DNA of 64,000 nt from Microseira sp041929235 (GCF_041929235.1 NZ_JBHFNP010000030.1:15620-79619); one strand, 5' to 3'. Counted from the stretch's first letter, positions 34,267 through 43,593 are shown. The notes: generated by a model from the letters alone, not told the origin. Translations and numbers: made by a program.

Positions 34267-36246
34267 TTGTTAAAATTTTTGGAACAGAGGGGTTTGTTAA
34301 GTTTCTTCACTCATTCTTCAAATATGGGAGCAAATACTCCTGGTCCAATAAAGATTGAATATAAAACCATGCTTAACGTCTCTGTCAGGATGCTTTTAAT
34401 TGAGGACGACGAAGGAGATATCGATCTAATTCGGATTTATTTAGCCAAAGCTAAACAATTTTCCGCTCGTTTAGAGTGCGCCACAAGCTTAGAACAAGGA
34501 CTCGACTGCCTACAACAGGGAGGCATCGACATAGTTGTGAGCGACTTGACCTTACCAGATGCCCAAGGACTCGAAACTTTTCGTCAAATTCATACTCGGT
34601 TTCCAAATATACCAGTAATCATTCTCAGCGGACTAGATGACGAAGAAATCGCCGTGAGTGCCGTATCTTTAGGGGCACAAGACTACCTGATTAAAGGCAA
34701 ATTTAACCACTACTTGCTAGTTCGAGCCATCCGCTATGCTTTGGAACGGCATCAACTGTCGCAGACGCTCAAGCGACAGTTAATCGAGCTAGAGCAGACA
34801 AAACGCGCCGCAGAAGCCGCAAACAAGGCAAAAAGCGAGTTTTTGGCAAATATGACCCACGAACTGAGAACGCCGCTCAACGCCATCCTGGGTTTTACCC
34901 AACTGCTGAGTCGCGACCAAAACCTCAACTCCCAACAGCAGGAGCAATTACAAATTGTTAGTAAAAGCGGCGAGCATTTGCTGGAACTAATTAACGACGT
35001 TTTAACCATGTCCAAAATTGAAGCAGGAATGATCGAAATACATCCATCTTGCTTTAACTTGTACAATCTGATTGACTTCCTCCAAGATATGTTTCAACTT
35101 AGAGCCACATCCAAAGGCTTGCAACTAAATTTTAAAATCAGTCCAGACTCGCCCCATTATATCGAAACTGATGAAAGCAGGTTACGTCAAATTTTAATCA
35201 ATTTACTTTCAAATGGAATTAAATTTACTGAATCGGGCAGCGTCACGCTGCAAGTCAAACTGGGGAATCGGGAAAATTTTTCTGGTTCACCCATGACCAA
35301 TAACCAATTACTAATGACCTTTGAAGTAGAAGATACAGGGTGCGGTATTGCGCCGGAAGATTTAGAGAAATTGTTTCAGCCTTTTGTGCAAGGAGAAGCG
35401 GGGCGTCAGTCGGTAGGCGGAACGGGTTTAGGTTTGACAATTAGCCAGTATTTTGCCCAATTAATGGGGGGAAATATTAAAATAGCAAGTCAAGTGGGTA
35501 AGGGAACAGTTATTACTTGCGAGATTCCGGTAAGGACGGTGACGCCAGCAAACGCGGATGAGTTTCTGCAAAAAGTGCGAAAACCTCGAGCAATCGCATT
35601 AGCACCCAACCAACCCCAGTATCGCATTTTAGTCGTCGAAGATAAATGGGAAAGTCGTCACTTACTGGTGAAAATGCTATCACCGCTTGGCTTTGAAGTG
35701 TTTGAAGCCGAAAACGGTCAAGCTGGGATTGAAATGTGGGAAAAGATAGAACCTCAATTGATTTTGATGGATATGCGAATGCCTGTAATGGATGGGTATG
35801 AAGCGATCAAACGCATTAGATCTGATTTAAAAGGTCAAGCAACTGTGATTATTGCTTTGACTGCTAGCGTGCTGCAAGCAGGAAAAGAAATTGCGATGGC
35901 AATGGGATGCAATGACTTTATTTCTAAACCGTTTCAAGAGGAGGTTTTATTAGAAAAAATTGCCGAGCATCTGGGAGTGCGTTATCTCTACGATTCATCC
36001 GAACCTTCTTGGCAAGAGTCAGCCAAGGAAAATAGAATCATATCCGGCGAAGACTTAAAAATTATGCCTGACCAATGGCATCGGGATTTAAATCGGGCAG
36101 CGATTATGGGCGACGATGAAAATATTTTTGCCCTCATCGAACAAATCCCCGACGAACATGGAGATCTGAAAGCCGTTTTAAAAGATTTAGTCGATGATTT
36201 TAGGTTTGAAATACTGGTGAATTTAACTGACAATTTGCTGGCATAA
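34267..36246 (+). CDS. Hybrid histidine kinase REC-HisKA-HATPase-REC
   Basis: A receiver domain (about 38-160, MLLIEDDEGDIDLIRI, Asp in DIVVSDLTLPDA) precedes a coiled coil, a HisKA domain (His at about 199 in MTHELRTPLNAIL), a HATPase domain (EVEDTGCGIAPE, GGTGLGLTIS) and a second receiver (about 455-575, LILMDMRMPVMDGYEAI). A 75-residue helical tail follows. TTG 34267, 2 bp after the previous stop, has GAGG at proper spacing and is one possible start; ATG 34324 or 34369 are alternatives closer to the first receiver domain. It probably continues the relay started by the two genes before it. Confidence 0.9.
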   Translation: MLKFLEQRGLLSFFTHSSNMGANTPGPIKIEYKTMLNVSVRMLLIEDDEGDIDLIRIYLAKAKQFSARLECATSLEQGLDCLQQGGIDIVVSDLTLPDAQGLETFRQIHTRFPNIPVIILSGLDDEEIAVSAVSLGAQDYLIKGKFNHYLLVRAIRYALERHQLSQTLKRQLIELEQTKRAAEAANKAKSEFLANMTHELRTPLNAILGFTQLLSRDQNLNSQQQEQLQIVSKSGEHLLELINDVLTMSKIEAGMIEIHPSCFNLYNLIDFLQDMFQLRATSKGLQLNFKISPDSPHYIETDESRLRQILINLLSNGIKFTESGSVTLQVKLGNRENFSGSPMTNNQLLMTFEVEDTGCGIAPEDLEKLFQPFVQGEAGRQSVGGTGLGLTISQYFAQLMGGNIKIASQVGKGTVITCEIPVRTVTPANADEFLQKVRKPRAIALAPNQPQYRILVVEDKWESRHLLVKMLSPLGFEVFEAENGQAGIEMWEKIEPQLILMDMRMPVMDGYEAIKRIRSDLKGQATVIIALTASVLQAGKEIAMAMGCNDFISKPFQEEVLLEKIAEHLGVRYLYDSSEPSWQESAKENRIISGEDLKIMPDQWHRDLNRAAIMGDDENIFALIEQIPDEHGDLKAVLKDLVDDFRFEILVNLTDNLLA

Positions 36247-36249
36247 TTT

Positions 36250-36313
36250 GCTAATAGCTAATCGCTAATCGCCAAAAGGCAATTAACAATTAGCTATTAG
36301 CTATTAGCAATTA
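36250..36313. terminator. GCTAATAGC/GCTATTAGC hairpin between convergent genes
   Basis: GCTAATAGCTAAT at the left and repeated AATTAGCTATTAGC at the right can pair across GGCAATT-type loops. It lies between convergent genes and may stop transcription from both sides. It belongs to the same repeat type as 25.88 and 61.4 kb. Confidence 0.5.
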
Positions 36314-36847
36314 TTAATATCGTCGTTTATCGCGCACGCGACGCACGAACCACAAACATAGGAAATAGCTGCCAACGGAACAAAGGGAACCTACTACAAA
36401 ACAACCTACCAACAAATCGACTAAAAACTCCGTCCCCATTTGCATCATTCCTTGCCAGGAACTTATACTCTCACCCGAAAAAGATTGCTCCTGAGATCGC
36501 AACAGCCATCGACCGACATGGAAATTGAATGCATAAATTGGAATGGATGTCAAGGGATTGCTCACCCAAGTTGCGGCGGCGGCGACAATTTTATTGCCTT
36601 TAATTAAAGCGGCTAATAAGATAGCAGCAGCCATCTGGGTGGCGATCAGGGGAAACCACCCCGCGAACACACCCGCCGCAGCACCTCTAGCGATCGCTTC
36701 CGGACTGCCTCTGAGGCGAACAAAGCGCAAGTAAAAATAACGCCAGCGTCGCCGCCAATCCCGTTGGCTGCGTTTGCCTCGTCGTTGAGCAACTGATGTA
36801 GATTGGGAGGATTTGTTAAACCGGCGCTGCCTCATGTTGCTGGACAT
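36314..36847 (-). CDS. DUF2062 membrane protein
   Basis: The roughly 177-residue protein has a basic N-terminus (RRGKRSQRDWRRRWRYFYLR) and the DUF2062 core: RGSPEAIARGAAAGVFAGWFPLIATQM, with TWVSNPLTSIPIYAFNFHVG between membrane helices and a C-terminal hydrophobic helix. The family is an uncharacterised inner-membrane group, in some proteins fused to glycosyltransferases. The frame starts at GTG 36862; ATG 36847 is an alternative. It lies 34 bp downstream of the glycerate kinase gene's stop on the same strand. Confidence 0.85.
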   Translation of the reverse strand: MSSNMRQRRFNKSSQSTSVAQRRGKRSQRDWRRRWRYFYLRFVRLRGSPEAIARGAAAGVFAGWFPLIATQMAAAILLAALIKGNKIVAAAATWVSNPLTSIPIYAFNFHVGRWLLRSQEQSFSGESISSWQGMMQMGTEFLVDLLVGCFVVGSLCSVGSYFLCLWFVRRVRDKRRY

Positions 36848-36881
36848 CGGGGTTAGTTCCACAGAGCGAAGAACCTAATTT

Positions 36882-37988
36882 TTAAGGTAAGCGATCGCTC
36901 GGCTTGTAGACCAGACCAATAGAACGATCGCGATTAATTTCGATGACTAAATCCACCCAATCTGAGTTTCTCGCCATTTGCTGAATAAACAATTCTGGGT
37001 GGATAGACTTCCAGAAATACTCAACAAATCGATCCACCGTTTCATCGCTCATTCCGGATTTTCCGGTAGAAATCATTTGTTGTTCCGCTTGTCGTCGCCA
37101 CTGCTGGGAAAGGCGATAATCCGTTGGCAAAAGCAGGATCAAACTATCCAATCGTTGCCACAAGGGTAAATAATCCTGCAATTTTGCGTTCGCATCGCGG
37201 GCAAATCTGCGGTCATCTGCGGTTACAATCGGCGGCGGTGCATTGTCGAAGGCGCTGGGGTCGATAGGACGAACGCCGACAAACCATCCTTCAAACAGGA
37301 CGATATCGATATTTTCCACAATTTCTGGTTGTGCGCGATCGCCTGCACCCCCCCAAGCCGATTTATCGAAGCGAGGCACTGCGATCGATTTGAGATTGTA
37401 GATTTCAGATTGCAGATTTGGATTTTCTTGCCCTCTGCGAAGTTGGTCTAAAACTTTTATACCTAAATCAATATCGTGGGTTCCGGGTGGCCCGCGCCAG
37501 ATTAAGCGGGGGTCTTCCTGTTGCAACGCTAGGCGTTCGGGATAAGTTTTATACAAATCATCTAAGGAAAGACTCAGAGTACGGTATCCCAGGTGACCCA
37601 GAATTAAAGTCAGGATCGCTGCTAGGGTGGTTTTGCCGGTTCCCTGTCCGCCTAAAATTCCTTGAATTAAAGGGCGTTCTAATTGCTGCCGGTGACTTGC
37701 TAGCTGCATCGCTAAAGGTAACCACAGGTTGAAGAGGGTTTCCAGCCAAGCTGGGTGCTGCTTTATACCTTTTGTTTGGCACAATTGCATTAGGTCTGGG
37801 TAGATTGTATGGAAGAGGTGCGATCGCAAATCCAACACCTGCCTCACATTAGCTGGCGTAATGCCAAACGCTTTCGCCCTTAATTCATCCGCCAATTCCC
37901 AAGCTGCCAATTGTTCTATTGCGGATAGGGGTAGCGCTTCTGATGTGGTTAACTTTTGCAGGAACTGATTTAGTAATTCAGTCGTCAT
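36882..37988 (-). CDS. glyK: D-glycerate 3-kinase (plant/cyanobacterial GLYK type)
   Basis: The last enzyme of photorespiration phosphorylates D-glycerate to 3-phosphoglycerate. The P-loop GGQGTGKTT (about 111-119) and later motifs SLSLDDLYKTYPERLAL, RGPPGTHD, VPRFDKSAWGGAGDR and VLFEGWFVGV are those of the family. Length is 368 residues. Between QLRRG and VPRFDKS the segment NPNLQSEIYNLKSIA is encoded by the GATTNNN heptanucleotide repeat (37388-37425), so a repeat has entered the gene in frame at a surface loop. Functionally this gene fits the carbon-metabolism theme of the window. Confidence 0.92.
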   Translation of the reverse strand: MTTELLNQFLQKLTTSEALPLSAIEQLAAWELADELRAKAFGITPANVRQVLDLRSHLFHTIYPDLMQLCQTKGIKQHPAWLETLFNLWLPLAMQLASHRQQLERPLIQGILGGQGTGKTTLAAILTLILGHLGYRTLSLSLDDLYKTYPERLALQQEDPRLIWRGPPGTHDIDLGIKVLDQLRRGQENPNLQSEIYNLKSIAVPRFDKSAWGGAGDRAQPEIVENIDIVLFEGWFVGVRPIDPSAFDNAPPPIVTADDRRFARDANAKLQDYLPLWQRLDSLILLLPTDYRLSQQWRRQAEQQMISTGKSGMSDETVDRFVEYFWKSIHPELFIQQMARNSDWVDLVIEINRDRSIGLVYKPSDRLP

Positions 37989-37994
37989 AGTCGA

Positions 37995-38330
37995 TCAAGA
38001 CCCCAATTTGAAAGCTTCCACAAACAAACTGTAAGTGAGGCCAATTTTGAGCGCGTTCAACATATCGATGACAAGCGATCGCGTTCCTCTTCTGCGAGAT
38101 ATGCTGTAACAAATCCAACTAGCAGATTCCGTAAATATAACTAATATACCGGCGGCGATAATATCCCAGTCAGCGGCTTGTCCGGCGGTGGTTGAAATCG
38201 CCGTTCCCAGAAAAATCCCGAACAGCAGGCTGATTACCATCAAGGATAGTCGCCGCCAGGGGTTGCGAAGCCAGCCCCCAAGTCGAGCGCCGACAACATC
38301 CAGTAAATTGTTCAGACGGGTGTTTTGCAT
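37995..38330 (-). CDS. ycf20: Ycf20-like DUF565 membrane protein
   Basis: The 111-residue protein with two or three hydrophobic helices carries the DUF565/Ycf20 pattern: LNNLLDVVGARLGGWLRNPWRRLSLMVISLLFGIFLGTAI. Ycf20 occurs in cyanobacteria and algal plastids, and the algal homolog affects non-photochemical quenching. It ends 6 bp before the glycerate kinase start, so the two are probably cotranscribed. Confidence 0.88.
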   Translation of the reverse strand: MQNTRLNNLLDVVGARLGGWLRNPWRRLSLMVISLLFGIFLGTAISTTAGQAADWDIIAAGILVIFTESASWICYSISRRRGTRSLVIDMLNALKIGLTYSLFVEAFKLGS

Positions 38331-38484
38331 AAATTTTGCCTCAGAAAATCCGGACGCGGAGGATATGCCCTTGTATAGAGTATGTTTTTCACCTTAAAGT
38401 GCTTTCTATCCCACTGGGGATCTGGTATAACGAACAGGCAATCTGTAAGGGCTTCAATATTAAGACTAATTATTAGTAAGGACT

Positions 38485-39075
38485 ATGAAAATACATTTAC
38501 AGGTTTATGCTGCGGTTATTATTGCTACAGCATTTTTGCTCGCAATCTGGCAAGTACTGGGAGAATGGCAGTTCAGCATTACGGTTGAACCCCCAGAAGC
38601 CGAACTTCCACCTGTTCCAACCTCGCCCGAAGTGCTACCCGTTACCAAATCGACTTCTAACTCCGCCTCCAACTCAACACCAGCGCCAACCTTGGTGCAG
38701 CCGTTAGCAGCGACCAATCGAGCCAAGGCTCGTTCTAAAGCACCAGCGACAGCAGCAGGAACCTTGCGAGTCAGCAATCAAAGCACTCATCCGGTTCGGT
38801 TAGCTTTGCTACCCGTACAGTCTAACGCCAAATCTGGTAAGCAGCCAGCTTACGGCGCACCTGCACACTGGGATTTTGCCCCCGGAGAAGGGGGTAGCCG
38901 GGGATTGGTGTTGGCGCTACCCGATGGTAATCTGAAACTAAATCGGGGAGATGTTTTGGTGGCTTTTGCGCAAGATGGTTCCAGCCGCTACTGGGGGCCA
39001 TACGTCGTAGGCGAAACAGGCGTACCCCTATGGAATAGTCAGAGATCTGAATGGCAGTTGATTTTGCAGCCTTGA
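38485..39075 (+). CDS. Hypothetical secreted or membrane-anchored protein
   Basis: The 196-residue product starts with a short cytoplasmic part and a single hydrophobic helix (VYAAVIIATAFLLAIW, about 7-24), followed by a Pro/Ser/Thr-rich linker (35-95) and a compact C-terminal domain (96-196) rich in beta structure (GTLRVSNQSTHPVRLALLP; GNLKLNRGDVLVAFAQDGSSRYWGPYVVGE). It is likely anchored facing the periplasm. I do not recognise the family. AAGGA precedes ATG 38485. Confidence 0.75.
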   Translation: MKIHLQVYAAVIIATAFLLAIWQVLGEWQFSITVEPPEAELPPVPTSPEVLPVTKSTSNSASNSTPAPTLVQPLAATNRAKARSKAPATAAGTLRVSNQSTHPVRLALLPVQSNAKSGKQPAYGAPAHWDFAPGEGGSRGLVLALPDGNLKLNRGDVLVAFAQDGSSRYWGPYVVGETGVPLWNSQRSEWQLILQP

Positions 39076-39089
39076 ATTCCCCATCAGAT

Positions 39090-39232
39090 CTGTGGGGGCA
39101 CGGCACGATCAATATTTCGTTTACTGTTACCATGTTGCACCTGCCGTGCCCCTACCCCAAACCGTCTGTGGGGGCACGGCACGATCAATATTTCGTTTAC
39201 TGTCACAATCTTAAACGTGCCGTGCCCCTACT
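39090..39232. repeat. Two REP-like units, GTGGGGGCACGGCA variant
   Basis: Two tandem palindromic units open GTGGGGGCACGGCACGATCA and close TGCCGTGCCCCTAC, with loop AATATTTCGTTTACTGT. They are clearly related to the RAYT-flanking arrays (same stem architecture, ACACGG replaced by GCACGG) but lie 9 kb away. Confidence 0.85.
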
Positions 39233-39262
39233 AAGGCTGACAAAGGCTTGAAAGCTAGATAC

Positions 39263-41143
39263 ATGAAACTTGGCGATCGCATCACCATCCCTATGAAAAA
39301 ATTCTGGCAGCAGCATCCGCGCCATCGTTGGATACTGTCGATTCTGTGGGTGCTATTAATTGGCTTTTTGGCCTTTTTCTGGAATTTAGGCAGCATTGGT
39401 TTAATCGACGAAACCGAACCGCTGTTCGCCGAAGCGGCACGGCAAATGACCGTGACGGGGGATTGGATCGTGCCGTTTTTTAACGGCAAAACGCGCTTTG
39501 ATAAGCCGCCGTTGGTTTACTGGTTAATGGCGATCGGATATAAAATTCTAGGTGTCAACGAGTGGAGCGTCCGCCTACCGAGTGCAATTGCTGCACTAGG
39601 GCTAACTGCACTCGGCTTTTACACCCTACGCCGTTTCGCATTTTTGCGACAAATTCGGTTAATTGAACAAAAAATCCCGAATTATCTTTGGTTTTCTGCC
39701 TGGATTGGTGCTGCCCTAATTGCCTTAAATCCGCTTACCCTAGTTTGGGCAAGAACCGGCGTCTCGGATATGCTACTCGTAGGTTGCATGGGGTCGGCAC
39801 TGCTATGCTTTTTTATCGGATATGCCGGAATTCGGGAAGAAGAGAGGGAGACACGGGGATGGGGAGACGCGGGGAAACAAATTGACTCGTATTTTTCTCC
39901 TTGGTATGTAGCATTTTACGTGCTGAGTGCTTTGGCAGTTTTGGCGAAAGGTCCGGTGGGAATAGTATTACCAGGGTTGATAATTGCTGCTTTTCTGGTT
40001 TATCTGGGCAAATTTAGGCTTGTTGTGCCGCAAATGCGACCGCTTTTGGGCGGATTAATTTTTGCCGCAATTACTATTCCTTGGTACATCCTGGTAATTT
40101 GGAAACAGGGCGACGCTTATATTAATTCGTTTTTTGGGTATCACAACTTGCAACGGTTTACCAGCGTCGTCAACGATCATGCTGCGCCGTGGTACTTTTA
40201 TTTTTTAATAGTGTTGGTGGGATTTGCTCCTTGGTCTGGTTACTTGCCCTTAGCGATCGCGAGACTGCGCTTTTGGGATCGAAAATACTGGCAAGCTGCA
40301 CCCGCTTCGACTCAGTTAGGTTTATTCGCCCTATTTTGGTTTGCAGGCGTTTTCGGTTTCTTCACCATTGCTGTCACTAAACTACCCAGTTACGTACTGC
40401 CCTTAATGCCTGCGGCGGCGATTATGGTAACGCTGTTGTGGACTGAGCAAATGAGCTTCGGGGCAGGTGAGAAAGTGGGAATTAGGAATGCCACATACCC
40501 GATGCTTCAGTTAGGACTTTGGTGGAGTGGCTTATTTAATTTAGTGTTGGTATTAGCGATCGCATCTTTTATTTTCTTGAGTCCCAACTTGATCGGATAT
40601 GACCCCGCCGTGCCCGATCTAAAACAGGTGTTGCAACAGTCAGGCATCCCCCTGCGGGGAGGAATAATTTGGGGAATAACGGCGACTGCGGTGGCGTTTT
40701 TGTTGCGAAAAAAACAGCTTCAACCTTGGCTTTGGAGTGCCAATTTACTGGGATTTATCGCATTTTTGATTTTTGTCTTAACTCCGGGCTATTTTTTAGT
40801 AGATAAAGTGCGCCAGCAACCGTTGCGAGAACTAGCTGCAATCGCAGTTCAACAGCAGAAACCTGGAGAAGAATTAATCATGGTTGGATTTGAAAAACCC
40901 AGCGTGGTATTTTACACCCAAAAACCAGTAACATTTTTCCCCAACTTTGAATTTACGATTTTCCACATTCAGCAACTCGCTGCCACTAACCCCGCTTCAC
41001 CTTCAGTACTAATTCTGGCTCAATATAACAAAACCGGAGAAGCATTTCTACAGCCAGGTCAATATAAAATTATCGGTGAATCCGGAAGCTACAAGCTAAT
41101 CCGATCCTCTAAAAAACAATTTTTACCTTCCCTCATAAAGTAG
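39263..41143 (+). CDS. ArnT/PMT-type membrane glycosyltransferase
   Basis: A roughly 626-residue GT-C glycosyltransferase with about 12 membrane helices. The first periplasmic loop has the catalytic DETEPLFAEAARQM pattern and WIVPFFNGKTRFDKPPLVYW, as in ArnT and related lipid-linked sugar transferases. Cyanobacterial members may modify surface glycans, but the acceptor is unknown. Start ATG 39263 or 39293; upstream TTG 39248 is less likely. The segment EEERETRGWGDAGKQ (about residue 200) is encoded by a GGGAGACACGGGGA-type genome repeat inserted in a loop. Confidence 0.87.
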   Translation: MKLGDRITIPMKKFWQQHPRHRWILSILWVLLIGFLAFFWNLGSIGLIDETEPLFAEAARQMTVTGDWIVPFFNGKTRFDKPPLVYWLMAIGYKILGVNEWSVRLPSAIAALGLTALGFYTLRRFAFLRQIRLIEQKIPNYLWFSAWIGAALIALNPLTLVWARTGVSDMLLVGCMGSALLCFFIGYAGIREEERETRGWGDAGKQIDSYFSPWYVAFYVLSALAVLAKGPVGIVLPGLIIAAFLVYLGKFRLVVPQMRPLLGGLIFAAITIPWYILVIWKQGDAYINSFFGYHNLQRFTSVVNDHAAPWYFYFLIVLVGFAPWSGYLPLAIARLRFWDRKYWQAAPASTQLGLFALFWFAGVFGFFTIAVTKLPSYVLPLMPAAAIMVTLLWTEQMSFGAGEKVGIRNATYPMLQLGLWWSGLFNLVLVLAIASFIFLSPNLIGYDPAVPDLKQVLQQSGIPLRGGIIWGITATAVAFLLRKKQLQPWLWSANLLGFIAFLIFVLTPGYFLVDKVRQQPLRELAAIAVQQQKPGEELIMVGFEKPSVVFYTQKPVTFFPNFEFTIFHIQQLAATNPASPSVLILAQYNKTGEAFLQPGQYKIIGESGSYKLIRSSKKQFLPSLIK

Positions 41144-41145
41144 GT

Positions 41146-41325
41146 TGGGTTGAGGTAACGAAACCCAACACCAAAGCAGTAGCTGAACTTTATAATATCC
41201 CGGACAAGGGTCTTACTCCCTTCGCGCTATAACACCATCTATCTCTTCTTTTCTCTTACCTCTGTGTTCTCTGTGCCTCTGTGGTTCGTTAATGAGGTAT
41301 TCTTCTGATGCGAAGAGAGTAAGAC
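41146..41325. repeat. TTGGGTT hairpin and a MITE-like inverted repeat
   Basis: TTGGGTT...AACCCAA at 41149-41170 recurs near 43.12 and 43.27 kb. At 41210-41325 GTCTTACTCCCTTCGC and its near-perfect complement bound 116 bp that includes CTCTGTG-type repeats. The remaining spacer to 41654 has TCTGGAGTG repeats. Nothing in the 510-bp gap codes convincingly. Confidence 0.55.
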
Positions 41326-41654
41326 ACTTCAAATGCTCCACGTCTGGAGTGTCTCCGCGTCTGGAGTGCCATCTTCGCTCAATGCTTGGTGCGTTACGAG
41401 TACGGCTACCCCACCCTACTAGCTCTACTTTTTTCCGACTCTTTCCTGATTTTCTCCGATTGACGAGGTAAATGTATTCAGAACTGCTGAAGCTGCTTGT
41501 AGGTTGTTGAGGTGCTATCTGCCGCCACTTATTTTTGCTGTTATACCGCTTTCTTGGTGGGAGCGATAGTTCAAAATCTCTGCAAGCGTTCAGCATTTAG
41601 ACTGGGTTGGCGATTCCAGGCAAGATACAAACTATCAAAGTATTTGGTGACGAA

Positions 41655-43118
41655 ATGATGTTCAACGTAGTTCCAGATTTTCTTATTTTTATCATTGATG
41701 TAGTATTATTAAGCTTAGCTTTAAATTTACTAGCTAATATTATACATATTCCTCCCACACGAAGAAATCGTATTATTTTGGCTGTAATAGCATTATTTTT
41801 GGCAATAATATTATTCTGGATTAAAAATCTTGTCTATCCACCGCCAATTTGTCAATTATCATCTGATGTTGCAAACCGTCTAAGTACAGGAGAAAATAAT
41901 CTTACGATCAAAAACACACCAAATGAAAAGGATAGAGAAGAAGAAATATACAAAAATAACAGAGACGTAGATCCAAATAACTCATACCTACTTGCTGTCG
42001 CTGTACCTGGGAATGCTCGACAACAAGCAGCAAGAGCTATGTTAGCGGGCGTTGCCGATGCACAAACGAAATTCAATCAAGCTCAGAAAGACCCAACTAC
42101 ACCAAAAAAACCATCCCAACCAAAACTTTTAAAAATTGTAGTTGTTGATGATAATGACGATAAAGATATTGCCAATAAAGTTGCCTGCCAAATTGCGTAA
42201 AATCCCAAATGGAAAAATATTTTGGGAGTTATCGGACATCATTCTAGCAATGCTAGTAAAGCAGCTTTGGAAATATACGCAAAAGCTGGCATCACAATGA
42301 TAACTCCAAGCAGCACCAGTACAAATTTAAAGCAAGACTCAAACAACAAAGTTTTTTTTAGAGCAACTGTTTCTAATGCAGCTTTGGGGCGTAGTTTAGC
42401 TGACAAGATCGGAACCTTAGGTAAAGTTCGTATATTTTATGAAGGTAATAATGAATATAGCAAAGACTTGAAGAATAAATTTAAAGAATTTTTAGATACC
42501 ACTCTAGTTGAGAAAGAAATTGACATACAACCTTCTAATTTCACAGAAAGTGATGTACCTCCAACACCTAATTATGTTAAAGCTGCTGTCTTTTTCTCGA
42601 GTGGTGGTACAGAAGGAACAAATAAGCGAACAATTAGTTTAATAAAAAAAATAAAGGCCGAAAACCCTAGGATAAGGTTATTTGGTGGAGATTCGCTTTA
42701 TGAGGGATTGAACTTGTCCATAGGTAAGACGGATATTGAGGGGTTGAAGTTAGTTTTTCCCTGGTTTCCTGTGGACTCAGAAGGAAAGACGATTTCCCCT
42801 TATGCCAAAGAATCTCAAGCAACCTGGGGCGGACCAATTAATTGGGTGACAGCAAGCAGCTATGATGCTACTCGGGCATTTCTGGCGGCAATATCCAAAG
42901 CTGAAGAAACATCTGGAAAGGTAGAGCGAAAATCTGTTTTAGAGTCTTTACCAAAGGTTGTTCTTGAAAAAAAGTTTACATCAGGGGAGAAACTAGAGTT
43001 TCAAAATGGTGAACGGCAAGGCGGAAAACCTGTTTTTGTAGAAGTAGTTCAGAAAACAAAATTGCCAAAAATATTGCAGTGTAGCTTTGAGGTATGTTTT
43101 AAACCTGTGAAAAATTAG
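41655..43118 (+). pseudogene. ABC-type substrate-binding (Peripla_BP_6) protein interrupted by an in-frame TAA
   Basis: The first part (41655-42200) has two membrane helices at the N-terminus and then the first binding-protein strands (LLAVAVPGNARQQAARAMLAGVADAQ, KLLKIVVVDDND). It stops at TAA 42198-42200 after KVACQIA. The same frame resumes at once as NPKWKNILGVIGHHSSNASKAALEIYAKAGITMITPSSTST, the usual continuation in branched-chain amino-acid binding-protein-like domains. The stop may replace a CAA Gln codon. The second part could start from TTG 42222 but would lack half a lobe. The intact form would be a membrane-anchored Leu/Ile/Val-type ligand sensor of about 487 residues. Confidence 0.75.
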
Positions 43119-43148
43119 GTTGGTTTGAGGTAACGAAACTCAATAGGA

Positions 43149-43253
43149 CAGAACTTACGCAAGAAGAGAAAAGAAACCCGGTTTCTTCGTCAATCTCTGG
43201 TTGGCAAACCAAGGATTTTTCGGATCGCCCCTTGTTTCTTTGCGTAAGTCCTG
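43149..43253. mobile_element. MITE with CAGGACTTACGCAA ends
   Basis: CAGAACTTACGCAA at 43149-43162 and TTGCGTAAGTCCTG at 43240-43253 are 13/14 inverted repeats bounding 105 bp. TAGGA flanks both ends (43144-43148, 43254-43258), a likely target duplication. The interior includes the AGAAACCCGGTTTCTT repeat. Confidence 0.7.
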
Positions 43254-43269
43254 TAGGAAATAGTAACCG

Positions 43270-43385
43270 GTTGGGTTTCGCTGTCGTTCAACCCAACCTA
43301 CAATACTGCTGTCTTAGTTGATATCTCTTTGACAAACCAACGATTTTGCGGTTCGCCCTTTGTTTCTTTGCGTAAATTCTGACAA
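43270..43385. repeat. Second, decayed right half of the same MITE plus a TTGGGTT hairpin
   Basis: GTTGGGTT...AACCCAAC at 43271-43300 is followed by ATCTCTTTGACAAACCAACG...TTTCTTTGCGTAAATTCTG, a diverged copy of the right 65 bp of the MITE at 43149-43253. The rest of the gap to 43593 holds no gene; a GAACATT...CGTTCCCTA inverted pair lies at 43518-43568. Confidence 0.65.
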
Positions 43386-43593
43386 ATTAACTCATATGAT
43401 GTCAGGCAACTCACCCATAATTAAAACTCAGATCGTCCCCCTATCCCCGCGTCCTTAGCGTCAGTCCTAACTAAGGGTATTCAAGCGGAAATGATATCAT
43501 TGGCGAGCGGAAATCTAGGGAACATTTTATAACCTTTGGTATAAACCAAAAATTCTTCCACGTTCCCTAGGATGCCGTGCCCCTACTGGGCAA

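Noticed and set aside
41213..41596. Open frame of 127 codons on the minus strand
   Set aside because: It translates genome repeats (the CTCTGTG and TCTGGAGTG tracts), has no ribosome-binding site and no protein-family features.
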